Positions 56,735 to 64,000 of a stretch of DNA of 64,000 nt are shown piece by piece (positions within the stretch are counted from its first letter, which is position 1; each line of letters starts with the position of its first letter). Position numbers and translations under genes: made by a program. This DNA comes from Stomoxys calcitrans. Lineage: Eukaryota > Arthropoda > Insecta > Diptera > Muscidae. The DNA lies in NCBI RefSeq assembly GCF_963082655.1, contig NC_081554.1, forward strand, positions 61,893,820 to 61,957,819, in the 5' to 3' direction. Under the pieces are notes generated by a model that did not search any database, had not been told where the DNA came from, and was given only the letters and a program-made list of their open reading frames with translations.

Positions 56735-57610
56735 TATGAGAACAAACAAAGGATAATGGATAAAAATTGCTATACTGTTGGAGCTATATCAGGTTATGGA
56801 CTGATTCGGGCCATACATGTTTTGGATGTTGGAAACCATAGTAGAAGTCATTGTTCAAAATTGTAGCCAAATCAGATTTTACACCGATTCAAGCCATACT
56901 TAGCACGTATGTTGGAGGTCATAGTAGAAGTCATTGGGCAATATTTCAGCCAAATCGGATAAAAATGGCGCCCTCTAGAGGCTTATGAAGTATAATCCGG
57001 AGATCGGTTTATATGGTAGCTACATCAGATCCAATTCGGACCATACTTGGCATATCTGTTGAATGTCATAGAAAACACATCATGGTTCAAAATTTCAAAT
57101 CTGATAAGATTTGAGCTCTCTAGAGACTCTAGAGGTATTGTCATTAGATCGGTTTATATGAGAGCTATATCAAAACATGATCTGCTATGGCCCATTTACA
57201 ATCGTTACTTACCTACAATCCTACAGACCTTCGCTTCCGAAGGATAGACGGACGGATCGAGTTAAAATGTCATGGCGATCAAAGAATATGTATTGGGTTG
57301 CCCAAAAAGTAATTGCGGATTTTTCATATAGTCGGCGTTGACAAATTTTTTCACAGCTTGTGACTCTGTAATTGAATTCTTTCTTCTGTCGGTTATCAGG
57401 TGTTACTTTTAGCTTGCTTTAGAAAAAAAGTGTAAAAAAAGTATATTTGATTAAAGTTCATTGTAAGTTTTATTAAAAATGCATTTACTTTCTTTTAAAA
57501 AATCCGCAATTACTTTTTGGGCAATCATACTTTATGGGGTCTTAGACCAATATTTCGATGTGTTACAAACGGGATTACGAAGTTAATATACTCACATCCT
57601 AGGATGGAGG
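56735..57610 (-). mobile_element. Inverted mini-me-type element with a TIR insertion in its head
   Basis: The array part (AACAAAGGATAATGGATAAAA, GCGCCCTCTAGAGGCTTATGA) runs 56735-57290. The head resumes at 57530-57610 (CTTTATGGGGTCTTAGACC, GATGTGTTACAAACGGGATTA, CATCCTAGGATGGAGG). The TIR element at 57293 lies exactly between GATCAAAGAATATGTA and TACTTTATGGGG, the TA-rich spot of the head. Confidence 0.72.
57293..57525. mobile_element. TIR element (mariner-like MITE), copy 6
   Basis: Left TIR TTGGGTTGCCCAAAAAGTAA is intact with TA before it; the right TIR ends GGGCAATCATAC, so its last bases are altered or lost. The interior matches copies 3 and 5. Confidence 0.82.
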
Positions 57611-58140
57611 ACATACACTTACACTTCTCAAACAATGTCAAATATATTCTTACAGAGCTTAATTTGTTGATACCTTGCAATTGTTTCGGCCATATTAGCT
57701 GTTCACCCTCAAACTACCCCTACTTTTTGCAAAACAAAAAAGATTTCGCAGAAATGTATAACGCTTTGCAAAAAGCAAGGGGGAATTTTCTAGAATAAAA
57801 AAAAGTCCACTGTATTATTAAGGGGTGTTTATTTTTGCAAAGCTAACCATGATAATTGGGGTCGCATTTTTTAGTTATTCGAGACTACATATGCAAAACC
57901 CCTTAACATGAAGTGATTGCTTGCATGCTAGTCTGTATTAGAATTATTTTTAAAATTCAATAGGTTACGAAGGCCTTGTTGTACTTGAACTTTGTTTAAA
58001 TGAGGGTACTTAACCTATTTTTATGCAATTTTCCAAGAATTTCCGTTTATTTGTGGTAAAAAACATGACATTTTTTATTTTGATATTAATTTCAATGACA
58101 AACCATTTTGGGGTAGATGTTGTAAAACCAGGAGTTTTTT
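57611..58140. other. Repeat-poor interval
   Basis: No gene or repeat family recognised. AT-rich with several T-runs. Confidence 0.35.
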
Positions 58141-58141
58141 A

Positions 58142-58395
58142 TGCCCTACCTTGCCCATGAACATTCCACTAAGGAACAGAGGCAAATTTCTCACATATCA
58201 ATGAGTTCAGCCCGATTCAAGTTTAAGTTCAATGATAAGGGGCCTCCTTTTTATAGCGGAGTCCGAACGGCGTGCCCCAGTGCGACACCTCTTTGGAGAG
58301 AAGTTTTATATGGCATAGTACCTCCAAATGTTGCCAGCATTAGGAGGGGAAAACCACCGTTGAAAATTTTTTCTGATGGTCTCGCCAGGATTCGT
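58142..58395 (-). mobile_element. SINE missing most of its tRNA-like head
   Basis: CTTGCCCATGAACATTCCACT, CCTCCTTTTTATAGCGGAG, GCGACACCTCTTTGGAGAGA and TCTGATGGTCTCGCCAGGATT follow the reverse order of the SINE. The copy breaks off in the B box at about 58394. Confidence 0.8.
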
Positions 58396-58835
58396 CTCAT
58401 ATTTCATCCAATCGTCTTCAAATTCTTTGGCGTAGAGACTTAGCCTATTGAAATTGGAAAAAATCGGTTAAGATTTGAATATAGCTCCCATAAGCATATT
58501 CGTCCGATGTGGACTAATATTGCAATAATGCGGTCATTTATTAACCGATTCTATCGAAATTTGGCAGAAAGGATTTTGTCTTGACTCTCGACATTACTGG
58601 CGAATTTCATAGAAATCGGTTCAGATTTATAGCTGCCGTATATGTATTTCGTCCGAATTTCACTTCTAGAGCCACTGCAAGCGCATTTATTGGCCAATCT
58701 TGCCAAAATTTTGCTTTCCTCGACGACTACCGAAATATCTAAGAAGTTCGGTCGAAATCGGTTCAAATTTGGTTATAGCTCCCATATATATGTTTGTCCG
58801 TTTTTGGATAATTTGCAATAATTCGAGAATGTTTA
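58396..58835 (+). repeat. Decayed mini-me array units
   Basis: Three diverged units (TTGAATATAGCTCCCATAAGC, GTTCAGATTTATAGCTGCCGT, GGTTATAGCTCCCATATATAT) with no head or tail. Confidence 0.5.
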
Positions 58836-58839
58836 GAGG

Positions 58840-59835
58840 ATAGGACCAGGTCATACCATCGCGACATAATCGAGGCGACCGTCGCGACGGTAGGAAACCT
58901 GGAAGGAATGGTAGAGGTTTTCGATCGGTTACCTCAGACGACACTTGAGTTCGAGTGCGAGGCTTAGCTGCTAGCGACACAGTCTTCGATTGACGGAACT
59001 ATGGTATTGCCATCTAGAATTTCGGCTACACGGATGGACCAAAGCTAGTGAACTGAGTGGAGGCTGGGGGTCTGCATTGCGAACCCATGGACTGAGATTG
59101 GTTTTCGAATGCCTGACCATTATACGGTCCTTGAGTCGGAGATCCTGACGATTACGGAATGCTTGAGATGGTGTGGTGTAAACGCGAGGACGTCGAGTGT
59201 GAGAATCTTTACGGACAGTAAACTGATCATCAGTGCAATAACTACCTGGACGGTATTGTCACAAACAGTCTTAGAGTATAAGGAGATTAACGCCTTCTCT
59301 GAGAATGACACGATCCTAATCGTTTGGGTGTCGGGCAATACAGGAATAAGAGGGAATGAAAGAGCACACGATTTTGCAGTAAAGGCCAAAGGACTGCCGT
59401 TTATAAACTTGGTTAAAGCTAAGCTTTTTTGGTCGCCACAGTCCGAGCTAAGGGTGTGGGCGACGAACTCCCAAGTAACACTAAGTAAATGCGTAACGGT
59501 CGGAAGGACGACGAAAATCGTATGGGGCGATCTGGGTCTTGAGAAGACTAGGCTTTTACTGAAAGGAATAAGAAGGAGGTCAGTATAGCTTTCGTCATCA
59601 TAACGCGATAAGTGGGACGACGAGCTCACTTATTAAAAATATTTGGGACAAGTGATAACATGTTTAGGGTATGAGGGGAGATGGTGAGATCCGGGAGTAT
59701 TTTCTATGTCATTGTCCGGCTTTGGCGGCAAACAGACTCCAGCACTTAGGTGAGGACACAATACCAGACATGGACCGTTTAAGAGTCGTGGTATGGAAAA
59801 CATTAGGGATTTTGTAAGTAGCACGAAATTCCTGA
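58840..59835 (+). mobile_element. RNase-H-bearing LINE fragment, copy 3 (plus strand)
   Basis: It starts in RDIIEATVATVGNLEGMVEVF and continues with the RNase H domain: YTDGPKL (first Asp, about 59018), LESEILTITECLRWCG (Glu), FTDSKLIISAITTW (second Asp) and WVSGNTGIRGNERAHDFAV. The longest intact frame is 59109-59588. After that the terminal FLCHCPALAANRLQHLGEDTI (about 59700-59765) is in another frame. The RNase H catalytic residues look preserved, but polymerase and endonuclease are absent, so the copy is dead. Confidence 0.78.
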
Positions 59836-60189
59836 CCTAGGTGTTCCTTTTTCGAGGTTACTTTTTCAGTATTTAGAGCGCAAAACAAGTCGATTATTGG
59901 CTAAGGTGTATGTCCATAGTGGCAGGGGCGGTTTAATACCTACAGTCCCTATTCAATCGAAGCTTTCCTTCCGTGCTTGCAAACTTCAGTCTGTCAGCAT
60001 TTTTTTCGATCAGACAGTGATCTGTTATGATGGACACAATGACTGAGACGTCTATTCTAGCCAACGGCAGTAAAGCGGCTCAGACAATCTGTAATCTGAA
60101 CTTCCTGGAACATTGGGCATTGAATCAAGGATAATACAGTGTTCGTAGCCGACGCATGACAAAAGAAAAATCTCTTTAGCCTCACAACA
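59836..60189. other. Unassigned interval after LINE copy 3
   Basis: Probably LINE 3' UTR for the first 100 bp or so; the rest shows no recognised feature. Confidence 0.3.
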
Positions 60190-60800
60190 ATTACCGTAGC
60201 AATTTCCATATACCGATGCGCCAACTTAGGGTCTTAGGCCTATAAAAGCCAGATTTATTATCCGATTTTGCCAAAATTTGGGACGGTGAGTTGCGTTAGG
60301 CCAGTCGGCATTCTTCTTCAATTTGGCCCAGATCGTTCCAGGTTTGGATATAGCTGCCATATAGACCGATCTCTCGATTTAAGGTCTTGGGCCCATAAAA
60401 GGCGCATTTATTGTCCGATTTGGGACGGTGTGTTGTGTGAGGCTCTTCGACATTCTGCTTCAATTTGTCCCAGATCGGTCAAGATTTCAATTGTCCGATA
60501 TCGTCGAAATTTAGGACAGTGAGTTATGTTATGCCTCTCGACACCTTATAAACCTATGGGTTTGGATATAGCTCCCATATGGATCGATCATCCATATAAG
60601 GTTTTGAGCCCATAGAAGGAGATCACTCAATCTCCGTGTCGAATTTAATCCAATTGGGACCATTTTTCGGTATAGCTTCTTGTCCTCATTTTACATTTTT
60701 CACCGGATTATGACGAAAGATGGTTTATATATATATCAGAGGTAGTGAGTATCCAAAGTTCCGCCCAGCCGAACTTAACACCGTTTTACTTGTTTGTAGA
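60190..60800 (+). mobile_element. Headless mini-me-type element with B-type units
   Basis: Two B units (GGCCCATAAAAGGCGCATTT at 60389) and a shortened third, then a tail at 60745-60800 with a hairpin TTCCGCCCAGCCGAA and CCGTTTTACTTG. Confidence 0.7.
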
Positions 60801-61065
60801 TAAGCTATTAATATATTTTATTGATGCCTAGAAACTCCAGCTCCTTCATGATTGACATCGGTTACATTATTGAAATCACCTTCAATGTAAAAAAGTGCTA
60901 TCACTGTACATTCCTTGACAGCGAAACTAGGTAGTACAGAGCTGTTTCAGTGGACTTGCTCTCGGCAACAGTTGCATGTAGTTGCCTGTTGCCGAGACAG
61001 GCGATCTCCAGGGATCTTTACCCTAAGATATATTTCATCATCCTTCCTGGTGTCTTCAGCATGAA
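60801..61065. other. Unassigned interval, possibly LINE-derived
   Basis: The minus strand keeps short open stretches (FYIEGDFNNVTDVN) reminiscent of retroelement coding sequence, but no clear motif. Confidence 0.25.
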
Positions 61066-61069
61066 GTAT

Positions 61070-61690
61070 GACAAACTAATAGCGAGAAAATATTTCGTCT
61101 CTGTGTGATACGGTTTGCCTTCTTTCTGAATGAAAATGGGCTTCGTGTCTCTCTATCCCACAGGTAAATACGAAAAACATATAATCTGCAGATACAAGCA
61201 AAGTATATTTCCCTATCTGACATAGCCGGCACTTCAACCGGTTATCAGGGCCTGGCGATTTAAAGCAGTCAGAACTTTTTATCGCCCAAAGGATTTTCGA
61301 CTCACACATAATTTTCCCAACAACCTCTTGAGACGCCACGTTATCAAATGGAGATTTCTCGGAAAAATGAGTGTCAACGAGTAGCTCAAATGTTTACTCA
61401 CTAGACATTGGTCATACATTCTCTGACTCCTGAATGTATTCTACCGTAATACGTTTCGAGTATAAGACTCTCCTTAGTCTAGAGACTTTACATGTATCCT
61501 CCACAGAGCCGCAAAATTCCAGCGACACTTTCCAGTCGTGTGGTGGTATTGTTGCTTTCGCCCTGTTGAAGAGTTTTTTGGAACCCTTCCTTAGACCAAA
61601 AGAGTTCTGGGACACACCACTGGCACTGTTTGCCGCTTGGCTTGGCACTGTATTCGCAATAAATACGATTAAAATACAACGTACTCAATA
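61070..61690 (-). mobile_element. Jockey-type LINE fragment (region upstream of the RT core)
   Basis: From the N-terminal side on the minus strand: GLRKGSKKLFNRAKATIPPHDW, then FCGSVEDTCKVSRLRRVL, a VDTHFSEKSP block near 61355-61385 (LINE consensus style DTHFPG) and CESKILWAIKSSDCFKSPGPDN. These are the linker and palm-entry blocks of Jockey-superfamily ORF2. Frameshifted and truncated at both ends. Confidence 0.65.
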
Positions 61691-61839
61691 TAGTTGAAAA
61701 GTCTTCTAACCAAAGACGAAACGCGTCCCATAGTGGTTGGTGTGTGTTGCGACCTCTGGCTTTCCTTTACCATTTGCAAAAGGAAGATCTCCACTCATTG
61801 AGCTCGTCTCGAAAGAGAAACAAACAAAAATTGTGAAAT
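61691..61839. other. Short unassigned interval
   Basis: No recognised feature. Confidence 0.3.
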
Positions 61840-62000
61840 TTAATAATCTTCACCCTAACAGGCAAAAAAAAACCTGAAAGGTGAGGAAGTTCGGCTGAGC
61901 CCGGCCGGGATTCGAACCTGGGCACACGGAGCACTAGCGAGAGATGTTGCCGTTTCCTAGCGTTCCAAGCCATCCTTACAACTTCTAACAGATGCACAGA
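61840..62000 (-). mobile_element. Possible second tRNA-like element
   Basis: On the minus strand GTGTGCCCAGGTTCGAATCCC (61908-61928) contains a perfect B box, and a poly(A)-like AGGTTTTTTTTTGCC lies further along. No matching A box was found and only one copy exists here, so it could be a SINE remnant or chance. Confidence 0.3.
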
Positions 62001-62620
62001 ATCATGCGTATCATGGAAGTAGTGTAATTGTCGCAGGAAGATCGTATGCTAAGTTTGAACGATATGGCCTCACAGCGATCTTTGAAATCGGATTCGTTCA
62101 GTAAAATTTTTGGCCTTTGCGATACTACAGTAGCGAAAAACAAAATTCTCTGTTGGAAATCGAACCCACCATCCGAGCTCACTGCCAACTCAACTATGAA
62201 GGCGCTTGCTTTGACATAGAATCCTCTAAAATCAATACTCCATAAATGTCATACAATTGTTGTATTGGCACCATTTATTTGATGTTTACTGCTGTATATA
62301 TGGGTGGAATATTTAGGGAGGGGCTTAAAATGGAAATTTAAACATCAATTTGTAGTTTGTTGTTTTGTTCAACTGTTTTTTTTTTTTTTGTACGTAGTTT
62401 TGACTCACTAAATTGAATGTGTTATTCCCCACACAATTGAGTAAATTGTGAAAAATTAAATTTTCTAAAACGATTCGACAATCGGCACTATGGGTTGTAA
62501 GGCAGCACAACAAATGAAAAGGGATAAGCTAAGAAAGTAGAATCCGGTTTCGCCAAAATTGTCAAAGAAAAGAAAACCAAACGAACGAAATTTCCCTTGA
62601 GAATTAAATTTAAACACAGA
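62001..62620. other. Repeat-poor interval
   Basis: No recognised feature; AT-rich. Confidence 0.3.
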
Positions 62621-62830
62621 AACAATAACGTGCCCCGTCTTCGATAGGTCTAGAGCCACGAGTTACGCCCTTATGACTTGTTGAGACCTCGCATGCAGTT
62701 TCCCTTCTCTAGTGTTAGTGGGATAGGAACGAAGAATTCCATTACACTCCCCAGCGACTTCTGCTGCCTGCGGCCGTAAATTGAAGCTAGTATGGATGTT
62801 AGACCGGTTTGTATAAAGAAAGCGGCTGAT
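62621..62830 (-). mobile_element. Small LINE reverse-transcriptase scrap
   Basis: LVALDLSKTGHV at about 62630-62665 on the minus strand matches the VALDLSKAFDTV block of Jockey polymerases. The sequence beside it resembles the preceding helix but has a stop codon. Confidence 0.35.
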
Positions 62831-62984
62831 GCGTCTATAGTATCTTAGAATTTCTTCTGAGAGAGAGTTTTAGTTCACTTAAGCTGTGCCTGTGGTACTT
62901 TCTGCACCCATTCCAATAGGCTTAAACCATAACTCTCCCCTTGACGTTTTTATTGTAATCCAAAAACTCGAATCTGTCATGCAA
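62831..62984. other. Short unassigned interval
   Basis: No recognised feature. Confidence 0.25.
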
Positions 62985-63100
62985 ATTTAGGGTGGGGCAT
63001 ATGAGGGGACCTTCCCCCTTAAAAGGATACATTAATCGATCAGCGCAATATGGGGTTCACGTAAAAGGTATTTGAGAGTAGATTACGAAGATGTTATCCA
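62985..63100 (-). repeat. GC-richer array unit, inverted
   Basis: AAAAGGTATTTGAGAGTAGAT and AATATGGGGTTCAC are the reverse of the ATCTACTCTCAAATACCTTTT and GAACCCCATATT blocks of the 130-bp family; one unit only. Confidence 0.55.
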
Positions 63101-63167
63101 TTTCCGGGCTTTACAAAATAGTTTCTTGATTTTGAAGAAAATTTGTCTATTTGTAAGATAATCTTTT

Positions 63168-64000
63168 ATACCCACCAACGAAGGATATGGGCATATTCAT
63201 TTTGTCATTCCGTTTGCAACACATTGAAATATCCATTGGCTATATCGGACTATATCTATATCCCTATTTAGACCGATCCGCCGATTTAGAGTCTTAGGCC
63301 CATAAAATGCACAATTGTTATGTGATTTTGCTGAAATATGGGACAGTGATTTGTTTTAGGCCCTTCGACACCCTTTGACATTCTTCTTCAGTTTGCCCAG
63401 ATCGGTCCAGGTTTGGATATAGCTGCCATATAAACCGATCCGCCGATTTAGGGTATTAGACCCATAAAAGCCACATGTATTATCTGATTTTGCTGAAATT
63501 TGGGACAGTTAAGCCCTTCGACAGTTTTCTGCAACATGGCCCAAATCGGTCCAGATTTGGATATAGCTGCCATATAGACCGAGCTCTCGATTTGAGATCT
63601 TGCGCCCATAAAAGGCGCATTTTTTGACCGATTTCACCGAAATTCGGGACAGTGAGTTAAGTAAAGCCCCTCGGCATATTTCTGCAATTTGGCCCAAATC
63701 GGTCCAGATTTGGATTTAGCTGCCATATTAACCGATATCTCGATTTAAGGTTTTGGGCCCACAAAAGGCGCATTTATTGTCCGATGTCGGCGAAATTTGG
63801 GACAGTGAGTTGTATTGGACCCTTCGACATTCTTCTTCCAATTGGCTCAGATCGGTCCAGATTTGGATATAGCTGCCATATAGACCGATCTCTCGTTTAA
63901 GGGTTTTGGGGCCATAAAAGGCGCATTTATAGTCCGATGTTGCAGAAATTTGGGACAGAGAGTTGTGTTAAGCCCTTCGACAGTTTTCTGCAACTTGGCC
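63168..64000 (+). mobile_element. Mini-me-type element running off the window
   Basis: Head at 63168 (TTTTATACCCACCAACGAAGG, CATTCCGTTTGCAACACATTG), with the GTCY segment deleted. Five B units then follow (GATATAGCTGCCATATA at 63416, 63560 and 63866). The tail lies beyond the window. Confidence 0.78.

Noticed and set aside
59120..59629. 169-codon minus-strand frame
   Set aside because: Antisense of the RNase H domain of the plus-strand LINE copy.
62028..62219. 63-codon plus-strand frame (MSQEDRMLSLNDMASQ...)
   Set aside because: Short, overlaps another frame on the minus strand, no motif, no splice context.

Overview
This is nuclear DNA of a higher fly, most likely a calyptrate related to Stomoxys or Musca. 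The reasons are one spliced gene with fly-sized short introns, AT-rich flanks, and dense fields of dipteran repeats: Jockey, RNase-H-bearing, CR1-like and RTE-like LINEs, mariner remnants, a tRNA-derived SINE, and INE-1/mini-me-type elements with central tandem repeats. Species is inferred, not read directly.

Only one protein gene is well supported: a Fam92 (CIBAR, BAR-domain ciliary protein) homologue on the minus strand, six coding exons between 8535 and 16932, encoding about 378 residues with continuous reading phase. Three introns are 56-74 bp. The other two are about 3.2 and 3.9 kb and are filled with repeats. A 14-bp X-box-like motif (RFX binding site) lies about 93 bp upstream of its start codon, fitting its expected ciliary role. 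Weaker genic candidates are a possible terminal exon at 21748-21846 (+) and a possible promoter and 5' non-coding exon at 41.2-42.2 kb (+).

Layout. 1-3.9 kb: a LINE split by a nested Jockey LINE with a 9-bp target duplication. 4-7.9 kb: an inverted mini-me element with small TIR elements, then SINEs. 8.5-17.1 kb: Fam92 and its 5' flank. 17.6-33.1 kb: mini-me arrays alternating with a second, GC-richer array family of about 130-bp period, plus LINE and SINE pieces. 33.1-42.5 kb: repeat-poor stretches, a mariner remnant, more LINE and mini-me copies, and the promoter candidate. 42.5-48.9 kb: an inverted mini-me containing a 1.09-kb tandem duplication of a SINE plus fold-back mariner composite, then further arrays. 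48.9-50.6 kb: repeat-poor, with a perfect 19-bp hairpin. 50.6-64 kb: arrays, a CR1-like LINE, a mariner remnant, an RTE-like LINE split by a mini-me, an RNase-H LINE, Jockey pieces and a last mini-me copy running off the window.

Most open frames over 60 codons are by-products of the arrays: the main unit is 153 bp (51 codons), so a frame open in one unit stays open in the next. Nested insertions allow a relative history (array, then SINE, then mini-me; LINE, then Jockey; RTE, then mini-me). No CRISPR array, functional tRNA, rRNA or intact transposase gene was found.
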